From the NCBI GenBank assembly GCA_903860995.1, contig CAIOSS010000910.1:1-5278 (forward strand): 5,278 nt of DNA, read 5' to 3'. How positions within the stretch are numbered: the stretch's first letter is position 1; every line of letters starts with the position of its first letter. Both the position numbers and the translations under genes were made by a program. Origin of the DNA: an uncultured delta proteobacterium. Its GTDB lineage: Bacteria; Myxococcota_A; Polyangia; Polyangiales; Ga0077539. Positions 1 through 5,278 of this stretch are shown piece after piece. The notes under the pieces are model-generated. The model worked only from the letters and a program-made list of their open reading frames with translations, was not told where the DNA came from and ran no database searches.

Positions 1-1160
1 CCCCGACGCCGGTCGCCCCGCCCGCCGCGGCCGGCGCCCCGCCGCCGCCGCCGCCGCCGCCGAGCGCCACCGCGCTCAACACCTACCAGGAGCAGCTGCA
101 GATCGTGCGCGACGCCCTGCAGACGCACATCGACAACCCGGTCGCCCCGACGACGCCGCTCATCACGGCGCTCACGACGGCGCAGACCCGGGTGCAGTCG
201 CTCATCAACGGCGCCGTGGTGCAGTCCCGCCCGGTGCTCATCAACCTGCTCCCGCCGCCGATCGAGTTCACGGTGCAGCGCGCGACCAGCGCCCTCGCCG
301 GCGCGGGCTCGGACCGCTGGTGCAGCGCCGTGGTGGTGCCCTACGCCCGCACCCTGCACAACCGCTACCCCTTCGCGGCCGGCGGCCAGGACGCCGCCCT
401 CAGCGACGTCGCGGATTTCTACCGTCCCACGCGAGGCGCGGTGTGGGCGTTCTATACCGAGGCGCTCACCTCCGACATCGCTCGGCAGGGAGATCAGTAC
501 GACTTCGTCACGCGCCTCGGCAATGACATGGCCGACAACTGGCGCCCGGAGCTGCGCACCTTCCTCAACCGCTCGCAGGACCTCTCCACGGTGCTCTTCC
601 CCGCCGGCTCGGACGCCCCGCGGGTGGACTTCGAGGTGCGCCTGCGCGCGACGCCCTCCATCGCCGAGCTCACCTTCACGGTCGACGGCGAGACGCTCCA
701 GTACCGCAACGGCCCGCCTGAGTGGCGGCAGTTCCACTGGCCCGGCGCTGGGACGCAGCGCGGGGCGAAGCTGCGCGCGCGCGGCATCAACGGCACCGAC
801 GAGACCATCGAGCAGGAGGGCGAGTGGGGCCTCTTCCGCCTCTTCGAGGCGGGGGTCGTCCGCGGCGCCCCCGAGGCCCGCATCTTCTCGGTGGTCTGGC
901 GCCTGCGCGACCAGGACATCGAGGTCGGCGTGGACATCCGCCCCGCCCGCAGCGAGAACCCCTTCTTCGGCGTGCCGCGCGCCGACAACGCCTCGACGGG
1001 CCGCTTCCTGCTGCCCTTCCGCTCCGAGGGCGTGACCGCGCCGCACCCCATCGCCCGCCGCGGGCGCTCGTGCAACCTCTCCGGCGTGCCGGGGATGCCC
1101 TCCGCCTCCGACGACTCCTCGCCGCGCCGCCGTCGCCGTCACCGCCAGAGCGGCGGCTGA
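1..1160 (+). CDS. tssM: TssM (IcmF) inner-membrane T6SS core protein, C-terminal part; 5' end outside window
   Basis: The reading frame is open from base 3 to the TGA at 1158-1160, giving 385 visible residues; the start and the membrane/NTPase part lie upstream of the window. Visible residues 13-20 are a run of eight prolines inside a Pro/Ala linker. The rest matches the conserved IcmF C-terminal region: a YPF motif (122-124) followed by a DVADFYRP segment, GPPEWRQFHWPG (237-248, the family's 'GP...WPG' pattern) and WGLFRLFE (275-282). In studied systems TssM spans the inner membrane, and its C-terminal domain sits in the periplasm, where it binds the lipoprotein TssJ and forms the trans-envelope channel. 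The last ~25 residues are a Ser/Pro/Arg-rich tail with RRRRRHR (375-381), beyond the conserved domain. tagF follows after 39 bases, consistent with one operon. The family call is firm from motifs and context; the tail's role is unknown. Confidence 0.95.
   Translation, partial: PTPVAPPAAAGAPPPPPPPPSATALNTYQEQLQIVRDALQTHIDNPVAPTTPLITALTTAQTRVQSLINGAVVQSRPVLINLLPPPIEFTVQRATSALAGAGSDRWCSAVVVPYARTLHNRYPFAAGGQDAALSDVADFYRPTRGAVWAFYTEALTSDIARQGDQYDFVTRLGNDMADNWRPELRTFLNRSQDLSTVLFPAGSDAPRVDFEVRLRATPSIAELTFTVDGETLQYRNGPPEWRQFHWPGAGTQRGAKLRARGINGTDETIEQEGEWGLFRLFEAGVVRGAPEARIFSVVWRLRDQDIEVGVDIRPARSENPFFGVPRADNASTGRFLLPFRSEGVTAPHPIARRGRSCNLSGVPGMPSASDDSSPRRRRRHRQSGG
39..62 (+). repeat. Eight consecutive CCG codons (proline run) in tssM
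   Basis: Eight perfect CCG triplets in the tssM frame encode eight prolines, flanked by Ala/Pro/Gly residues. It is a low-complexity linker just before the conserved C-terminal region. A perfect trinucleotide run could vary in copy number between strains without breaking the frame. Confidence 0.9.
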
Positions 1161-1187
1161 GCCGTCCCCCCCTAACACCCCTCCGAC

Positions 1188-1191
1188 GAGG
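1188..1191 (+). promoter_or_regulatory. Ribosome binding site of tagF
   Basis: GAGG lies 8 bases before the ATG at 1200. It supports this start, which also begins just before the conserved N-terminal motif of the family. Confidence 0.55.
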
Positions 1192-1199
1192 CCCACTGC

Positions 1200-2138
1200 A
1201 TGGGAGCTCCGACCGATCGGGATGCGCTCGGTGTGTACGGGAAGATCCCCGCCCAGGGGGACTTCGTCCGCGTCAACGCCTCCGACCCGGCCGCCCAGGC
1301 CCTCGACGTCTGGGTGCAGGAGGCCCTGGAGACCCTCGGGCGCATGGGCGTGCCCTTCCCCGCGGAGCCCCTGTACTTCCTGCACCACGGCGGGCATCCC
1401 TCGATGCCCGCCACCATCGGCGCGATGATCGCCAGCCAGGACCGCGTCGGGCGCGTGTACCCGATGACGGTGTTCACGCGGGTCGACCCCGCCTGGCTCG
1501 CGACCCGCTGGTCGGGCGCGCCGCTGGGCTACGGGCTCTTCCTCCGCGACGCCACGCGCGTCTTGCGTGACCTCGGCCGCGCCGACGCGCAGCTCATCAC
1601 GGCGTGGACCCGCAACCTCCGGCTGCCGACCCCGCAAGACCTCGCGCAGGTCGACGTGGTCTGCATGCACGCGCTCCAGACCTTCTCGTCCGCGCAGGTG
1701 CTCCCGCGCATGACCGGCGACCCGCAGGCGGCCTCGTGCTGGTACGCGCTCAAGACCGCCGTCGACGCGTGCGACAGCGCGCGGGTGCGCCCGGGCCGCC
1801 CCCCGATCGTGCTCGACGGCGCGCTCACCGGCGACCTCGACCTCTTCGCCTGGCTCGAGCTCCTGCGCCGCCGGCTGCAGGGCGCCTTCGTCCCGACGGT
1901 GCTCTGGACCGAGTCCGCCCCCGCCCGGATGCTCGTGTGCATGGGCCCGCCGTCGGGCTCGATGTTACGGTACCTGGTAAAACCCGAGGACGCGACGGCG
2001 CAGCACTGGCCGCTGTGGACGCACCGCCCGGAGGCGGTCGCGCAGGCCCGGCAGTCTCTGTCGCCCGCCCACCAGGCGGCCATCGCCCAGTGGAACGCCC
2101 CGCTGGAGACGCTTCTCTCTGCGCTCGGCTGGGCTTAG
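1200..2138 (+). CDS. tagF: TagF / ImpM family T6SS-associated regulator
   Basis: The product is 312 residues. Its N-terminus carries the family signature: GVYGKIPAQGDFVR (11-24), then a Trp-containing helix (DVWVQEAL, 36-43). DRVGRVYPMTVF (81-92) matches the typical 'S.DrvGR.YPL' segment. The second half has VPTVLW (231-236) and MGPPSGSM (248-255), matching the 'P..+W......G.Ps..M' block of full-length members. No signal peptide or membrane segment is visible, so it should be cytoplasmic. In Pseudomonas and Agrobacterium systems TagF represses T6SS after translation, often by acting on the FHA protein, and works beside or fused to a PppA-type phosphatase; here it is a stand-alone gene. It lies 39 bases after tssM and 38 before tssA. 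Family assignment is strong; the repressor role is inferred from homologues. A small patch of rare codons, including TTA, occurs near 1965-1982. Confidence 0.9.
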   Translation: MGAPTDRDALGVYGKIPAQGDFVRVNASDPAAQALDVWVQEALETLGRMGVPFPAEPLYFLHHGGHPSMPATIGAMIASQDRVGRVYPMTVFTRVDPAWLATRWSGAPLGYGLFLRDATRVLRDLGRADAQLITAWTRNLRLPTPQDLAQVDVVCMHALQTFSSAQVLPRMTGDPQAASCWYALKTAVDACDSARVRPGRPPIVLDGALTGDLDLFAWLELLRRRLQGAFVPTVLWTESAPARMLVCMGPPSGSMLRYLVKPEDATAQHWPLWTHRPEAVAQARQSLSPAHQAAIAQWNAPLETLLSALGWA

Positions 2139-2176
2139 CCTCCCGACCGCGATTCACACCCCCAGACACGGTGCTC

Positions 2177-3910
2177 ATGGACGTCGAAGAACTCCGCTCC
2201 CGCGCGCAGCCCTGGACCGCACCCAACTCCGACGAGGCGCCCGCGGGCGCCAACGCCAGCACCGACCCGCAGTACGCCGAGCTGCGCGACGAGGTGGCCA
2301 AGCGCGACTCGCCCTCCGGCGGTCAGATCCAGTGGCGCAAGGTCATCGACAACGCGACGGAGCTCTTACAGAACCGCTCGAAGGACATGCTGGTGGCGTC
2401 GTACATGGCCTTCGGGCTGTACACGTCGCGCGGGCTCGACGGGCTGGTCACCGGGCTCTCGGTGCTCGCGGTCATCATGGAGGACTACTGGGTCACGGCG
2501 TTTCCCGAGCAGAAGCGCATGCGCGGCCGGGTCAACGCCGTCGAGTGGATCATCAAGAGCTGCGACGCCGTCCTGCCCAACCTCCCGGTGACGGCGAAGG
2601 ACCGCAAGACCCTCGCGGACCTCGACTTCGTCGCGAAGCACCTCGCCAAGGTGGCGCGCGACAAGTTCGCCGACGCCTGCCCCGCGATGCGCCCGCTCAC
2701 CGAAGGGGTGCAGCGGCTGATGATGAACCTCCCGGCCGAGGCGCCTCCCGAGCCGCCTCCGCCTCCGCCTCCTCCACCGCCCTCCGCCGAGGCGCCGCCT
2801 CCGGTCGCTGCTCCGCCTCCGGTCGCCGCTCCGCCGCCGGTCGCTGCCCCGCCGCCTCCGATGGTCGCTCCGCCGCCGGTCGCCGCTGCGCCGCCTCCGG
2901 TCGCGGTGGCGATGCCCGCGGTCGCCGCCGCGCCGCCTCCGGCCGACGCGAGCGCCGTGGTGTCCTTCCTCGCGACGCTGGGCGGAAACATCTTCGAGGC
3001 GTCCAACACCCTGCGCAACGCCGACTCCACCAACCCCCTCTCGTACCGCATGGCGCGCATGGGGGTGTACCTGCACCTGGTCGACCCGCCGCCCGCGGAC
3101 GGCGGCAAGACCAAGGTCCCCGCGCCGGAGGCCTCGCGGCGCGCGCAGCTTTCGAAGATCGCGGAGCACGGCAAGTGGGCCGCGCTTCTGGAGGAGAGCG
3201 AGTCGGCGCTCCAGCGGGGGCGCTTCTGGCTCGACCTGCACCGCTACTCGGCGATGTCCCTCGCGGGCCTCGGCGACGCCCACCAGAAGGCCCACACCGA
3301 GCTGCTGCGCGAGACCGCGCTGGTGATCAAGCGCATGCCCGCGCTGCTCGACCTCTCCTTCGGCGACGGCAGCCCCTTCGCGAGCGCCGAGACCAGGGCG
3401 TGGATCGAGTCCGAGGTGCTGCCCGCCCTCGGCGGCGGCGGCGGTGGCATGCCGATGATGGCGGCACCGTCGGGCGGCGGCGGCGCGCGGGTGGTCGTGG
3501 TGCAGGGCGGCGGCGGCAGCGGCGGCGAGGACGCTGCGGTCATCGACGAGGCGCGCAGGCTGGCCTCGTCGGGCAAGCTGCCGGACGCGTTCGCGATGCT
3601 CCAGGGGCGCCTGGCGTCGGCGGGCTCGGCGTCGTCGCGCTTCCGGGTGCGGCTGGGCATCGGGCAGGTGTGCATGGCGGCGGGGCAGGTGGCCCTGGCG
3701 CGCGCGGTCTTCGAGTCGACCGAGAAGGAGGTCGAGCGCTACGGCCTGGAGGAGTGGGACCCGGCGCTGGCCGCGGCCTCGTCCGAGGGGCTGTACGCGT
3801 GCCTGAAGTTGTTGGCCAAGGGGGGTAAGGCGCTGCCCCCGGAGGCAGGGTTGCTATATGATCGCGTCTGTCGTCTCGATCCGACGGCAGCATTGCGCCT
3901 TGGGGCTTGA
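2177..3910 (+). CDS. tssA: TssA T6SS assembly protein with ImpA_N and VasJ-type C-terminal domains
   Basis: The product is 577 residues from the ATG at 2177. The frame stays open further upstream, but that part overlaps tagF and does not resemble the family; an in-frame GTG lies at 2171 and no clear ribosome binding site is seen. Residues ~25-125 are an ImpA_N domain: DPQYAELRDE (30-39), WRKV (53-56), the NRSKDMLVASY stretch (SKD at 68-70) and EDYW (102-105). Ten prolines (193-202) then open a ~60-residue Pro/Ala/Val linker with PPPVAA repeats. The C-terminal half is VasJ-like, with LDLSFGDGSPF (391-401) and TRAWI (406-410). A Gly/Met/Val-rich insert (~419-450) precedes a helical, TPR-like end rich in Ala and Leu. 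TssA proteins link membrane complex, baseplate and growing tail, and can cap the sheath during polymerisation. The position before tssB-tssC fits this. The last ~30 codons have unusual codon use. Family call firm; the exact TssA subclass is not settled. Confidence 0.93.
   Translation: MDVEELRSRAQPWTAPNSDEAPAGANASTDPQYAELRDEVAKRDSPSGGQIQWRKVIDNATELLQNRSKDMLVASYMAFGLYTSRGLDGLVTGLSVLAVIMEDYWVTAFPEQKRMRGRVNAVEWIIKSCDAVLPNLPVTAKDRKTLADLDFVAKHLAKVARDKFADACPAMRPLTEGVQRLMMNLPAEAPPEPPPPPPPPPPSAEAPPPVAAPPPVAAPPPVAAPPPPMVAPPPVAAAPPPVAVAMPAVAAAPPPADASAVVSFLATLGGNIFEASNTLRNADSTNPLSYRMARMGVYLHLVDPPPADGGKTKVPAPEASRRAQLSKIAEHGKWAALLEESESALQRGRFWLDLHRYSAMSLAGLGDAHQKAHTELLRETALVIKRMPALLDLSFGDGSPFASAETRAWIESEVLPALGGGGGGMPMMAAPSGGGGARVVVVQGGGGSGGEDAAVIDEARRLASSGKLPDAFAMLQGRLASAGSASSRFRVRLGIGQVCMAAGQVALARAVFESTEKEVERYGLEEWDPALAAASSEGLYACLKLLAKGGKALPPEAGLLYDRVCRLDPTAALRLGA
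2753..2782 (+). repeat. Ten-proline run in TssA linker
   Basis: Ten proline codons in mixed spelling (CCG, CCT, CCA, CCC) follow the ImpA_N domain. The mixed codons argue against a recent trinucleotide expansion and for selection on a stiff linker. Confidence 0.9.
2795..2905 (+). repeat. Degenerate 18-base tandem repeat encoding PPPVAA in TssA linker
   Basis: Three contiguous 18-base units start at 2795, 2813 and 2831, each encoding PPPVAA and differing mainly at third positions. A 21-base variant (PPPPMVA, 2849-2869), another PPPVAA unit (2870-2887) and a partial unit (PPPVA, 2891-2905) follow. All units are in frame and form the flexible linker between the two TssA domains. Confidence 0.85.
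3431..3529 (+). repeat. Glycine-rich low-complexity insert in TssA C-terminal domain
   Basis: Runs of GGC/GGT codons encode three glycine clusters: six at 3431-3448, then GGGG and GGGGSGG. They are separated by Met/Ala/Pro and Val-rich residues. The insert lies directly after the TRAWI motif of the VasJ-like domain and looks like a flexible loop. Confidence 0.8.
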
Positions 3911-3911
3911 A

Positions 3912-3942
3912 CGCGGCAGAGTCGCCCCGGCTCTGCGCCGCG
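3912..3942 (+). other. Bulged GC-rich hairpin between tssA and tssB
   Basis: Bases 3916-3923 can pair with 3929-3936 (eight pairs, one of them T-G) around a 5-base loop. After a two-base bulge on the right arm (3937-3938), four more G-C pairs form between 3912-3915 and 3939-3942. It begins two bases after the tssA stop. No T-run follows, so it is not a classic intrinsic terminator. It could act as an mRNA-stabilising or processing structure, or cause partial attenuation. Pairing is read directly; the function is inference. Confidence 0.5.
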
Positions 3943-3964
3943 GGCGGCGTTGATCACACACGAG

Positions 3965-3971
3965 AGGAAGG
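3965..3971 (+). promoter_or_regulatory. Strong ribosome binding site of tssB
   Basis: AGGAAGG lies 6 bases before the ATG at 3978. It is the best Shine-Dalgarno match in the window, in line with the high demand for sheath protein, and it fixes the tssB start. Confidence 0.85.
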
Positions 3972-3977
3972 TCTGGC

Positions 3978-4475
3978 ATGTCACGAGAAGGTTCAGTAGC
4001 TCCCAAGGAGCGGGTCAACATCGTCTACAAGCCGGCGACCGGCAACGCGCAGGAGGAGGTCGAGCTCCCCCTGAAGATCATGATGGTCGGGGACTACACG
4101 CTCCGCCCCGACGACCAGGCGGTCGAGAACCGCAAGCCGATCAACGTGGACAAGGACAACTTCAACCAGGTGCTCGGCGAGCAGAAGCTCGAGCTCAACC
4201 TGGGCGTCGCCGACAAGCTCTCCAACGAGCCCGGCGCGGAGATGGCCGTCAACCTGAAGTTCAAGAAGCTCTCGGACTTCACTCCCGAGGGCGTGGCCAA
4301 CCAGGTGCCCGAGATGCGCAAGCTGCTCGAGCTGCGGTCGGCGCTCAACGCGCTCAAGGGCCCGCTGGGCAACGTGCCGGGGTTCCGCAAGAAGATCCAG
4401 GGGCTCCTCGGTGACGAGGACGGGCGCGCCAAGCTGATGCAGGAGCTCGGCCTCGGCGACAAGGGCGGCACCTGA
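3978..4475 (+). CDS. tssB: TssB (VipA/ImpB) small subunit of the contractile sheath
   Basis: The product is 165 residues, the normal length for the family. It starts with the short charged leader typical of TssB, then ERVNIVYKPA (11-20) and LPLKIMMVGDY (30-40), the conserved strand and 'GD(Y/F)' block. LSDFTPEGV (98-106) and ELRSALNALKGPLGN (118-132) are the conserved C-terminal motifs; the second includes the helix that packs against TssC. TssB and TssC form heterodimers that polymerise in the cytoplasm into a contractile sheath around the Hcp tube; ClpV recycles the contracted form in most systems. No signal peptide is present, as expected. It is followed after 51 bases by tssC, its obligate partner. 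The 67-base gap before it is longer than the other gaps upstream and holds a hairpin, so its expression may be set partly apart from tssA. Identification is very firm. Confidence 0.97.
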   Translation: MSREGSVAPKERVNIVYKPATGNAQEEVELPLKIMMVGDYTLRPDDQAVENRKPINVDKDNFNQVLGEQKLELNLGVADKLSNEPGAEMAVNLKFKKLSDFTPEGVANQVPEMRKLLELRSALNALKGPLGNVPGFRKKIQGLLGDEDGRAKLMQELGLGDKGGT

Positions 4476-4509
4476 TCGGTCGCCCGTCGGCTCAACCAAG
4501 AAAACCATC

Positions 4510-4515
4510 AAGGAA
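4510..4515 (+). promoter_or_regulatory. Probable ribosome binding site of tssC
   Basis: AAGGAA lies 11 bases before the ATG at 4527, a rather long spacing. It sits in a locally A-rich leader (about 4495-4520) that should be unstructured. The leader contrasts with the GC-rich surroundings and may help initiation. Confidence 0.5.
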
Positions 4516-4526
4516 TCACAGCACCC

Positions 4527-5278
4527 ATGAGTGACCTGAAGACCCAGTCCCAGGGCGGGACGCAGACGCTGGAGCAGGGCTCCCTCCTCGACGAGATCCT
4601 CAACGAGGGGAAGATCAAGCCGAGCGAGGAGGGCTACGACGTCGTTCGCCGCGGCGTGCAGCACTTCATCGCGGAGATGCTCGCCCCCGGACGCGCCACC
4701 GAGCGCGTCGACAAGAACATCGTCGACGCCATGATCGCGGAGATCGACTCGCGGCTGTCCGCGCAGATCAACGCCATCCTGCATCACAGTGATTTCCAGC
4801 GTTTGGAGAGCGCCTGGCGCTCGTTGAAGTTCCTCGTCGACCGGGTGGACTTCCGCGAGAACATCAAAGTCGAGATGCTCAACTGCTCGAAGGAGGACCT
4901 CCTCAACGACTTCGAGGACTCCCCCGAGGTGCCGAAGAGCGGTCTCTACAAGCTGGCGTACTCGCGCGAGTACGGCACCTTCGGCGGCAAGCCCCTCGGC
5001 CTGATGGTCGGCAACTACGAGTTCGACGCCGGCCCGCAGGACATCTCGCTGATGCAGAAGATCGCGTCGGTCGCGGCGATGTCGCACGCGCCGTTCATCT
5101 CCGCGGCGGCGCCGAAGATGTTCGGCGAGGAGACCTGGGAGAACCTCCCGAACCTCAAGGACCTCAAGTCCCTCTTCGAGGGTCCGCAGTACGCGCGCTG
5201 GCACGCGTTCCGCGAGAGCGAAGACGCGCGCTACGTCGGCCTGACGATGCCGCGCTTCCTCCTGCGCATGCCGTACGG
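4527..5278 (+). CDS. tssC: TssC (VipB/ImpC) large subunit of the contractile sheath, N-terminal part; 3' end outside window
   Basis: The frame is open from the ATG at 4527 to the window end, giving 250 residues plus a partial glycine codon, about half of a usual ~490-500-residue TssC. Conserved blocks are clear. They include SLLDEIL (19-25), the HHSDFQRLESAWRSL segment (86-100), EYGTFGGKPLGLMVGNYEF (148-166), SVAAMSHAPFISAAAPKMF (181-199), and FRESEDARYVGLTMPRFLLRMPY (228-250). The last is the family's most recognisable stretch. TssC pairs with TssB, supplies the outer sheath surface and provides most of the sheath mass. The start is supported by an AAGGAA site and by alignment of the first conserved block at the usual distance from the N-terminus. 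A short patch of A/T-ending codons lies near 4783-4833. Truncation is due only to the window edge; nothing suggests a broken gene. Confidence 0.97.
   Translation, partial: MSDLKTQSQGGTQTLEQGSLLDEILNEGKIKPSEEGYDVVRRGVQHFIAEMLAPGRATERVDKNIVDAMIAEIDSRLSAQINAILHHSDFQRLESAWRSLKFLVDRVDFRENIKVEMLNCSKEDLLNDFEDSPEVPKSGLYKLAYSREYGTFGGKPLGLMVGNYEFDAGPQDISLMQKIASVAAMSHAPFISAAAPKMFGEETWENLPNLKDLKSLFEGPQYARWHAFRESEDARYVGLTMPRFLLRMPY

Noticed and set aside
722..1570. Open frame of 282 codons bridging tssM and tagF on the + strand
   Set aside because: It runs through the end of tssM and the start of tagF in a third frame, with Arg/Pro/Ala-rich low-complexity sequence and no family match.
1604..2176. Upstream extension of the tssA frame to base 1604
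   Set aside because: This part overlaps tagF almost entirely and is Pro/Arg/Ala-rich without homology; the conserved N-terminal TssA region begins after the ATG at 2177.
2795..2905. Tandem units considered as a CRISPR-like or intergenic repeat array
   Set aside because: The units are in frame, contiguous without spacers, and simply encode the PPPVAA linker of TssA.
2366..3295. Open frame of 309 codons on the - strand opposite tssA
   Set aside because: The Arg-rich repeats are just the complement of the Pro/Ala/Val linker; there is no independent gene signature.
2332..3828. Open frame of 498 codons on the + strand within tssA
   Set aside because: It overlaps tssA in another frame and is dominated by Arg/Gly/Ala, as expected for a frame shadow in GC-rich DNA.
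3857..3862. TATGAT as a sigma-70 -10 box
   Set aside because: No sequence resembling TTGACA lies 16-18 bases upstream (that position is C-rich), so a standard promoter cannot be supported.
3993..5204. Long open frame (403 codons) on the - strand across tssB and tssC
   Set aside because: It is opposite two firmly identified genes, has a repetitive Leu/Val/Arg/Glu composition typical of the complement of GC-biased codons, and matches no family I recognise.
1..5278. Mobile elements, tRNA/rRNA genes and a cargo effector or immunity pair
   Set aside because: No transposase, inverted terminal repeats or RNA gene could be seen, and all gaps between genes are under 70 bases, leaving no room for additional genes.

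Overview
The window is part of a type VI secretion system (T6SS) gene cluster. All five genes lie on the + strand with short gaps, in the order tssM (3' part) - tagF/impM - tssA - tssB - tssC (5' part). They look like one operon. Both ends of the window cut genes: tssM lacks its start and tssC its second half, so the cluster continues on both sides. The DNA is very GC-rich (by eye about 70%), with strong G/C preference at third codon positions and long proline- and glycine-rich linkers. Together with a Gram-negative T6SS this suggests a myxobacterial (Myxococcota) or similar high-GC proteobacterial chromosome. That placement is inference, as no taxonomic marker gene is present.

Layout. Bases 1-1160 encode the C-terminal ~385 residues of TssM (IcmF), preceded by a proline run and ending in an arginine-rich tail. 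Bases 1200-2138 encode TagF (ImpM family), a post-translational regulator of T6SS. Bases 2177-3910 encode TssA, with an ImpA_N domain, a long Pro/Ala/Val linker and a VasJ-type C-terminal domain carrying a glycine-rich insert. After a 67-base gap with a stable hairpin and a strong ribosome binding site comes TssB (3978-4475), the small sheath subunit. After a further 51 bases comes TssC (4527 to the window end), the large sheath subunit.

How they work together. TssM is the inner-membrane/periplasmic core of the membrane complex. TssA caps or primes assembly of the baseplate and tail. TssB and TssC co-polymerise into the contractile sheath that drives the Hcp tube and spike out of the cell. 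TagF holds firing in check in the systems where it has been studied.

The most notable non-coding signal is at the tssA/tssB junction. The last ~30 codons of tssA abandon the GC-ending codon preference, a bulged GC-rich hairpin follows the stop codon, and then comes a near-consensus ribosome binding site. This could be a point of separate transcriptional or post-transcriptional control that raises sheath protein output. No new biological system was found; the genes are recognisable T6SS components, and the unusual points are linkers, tails and junction signals.
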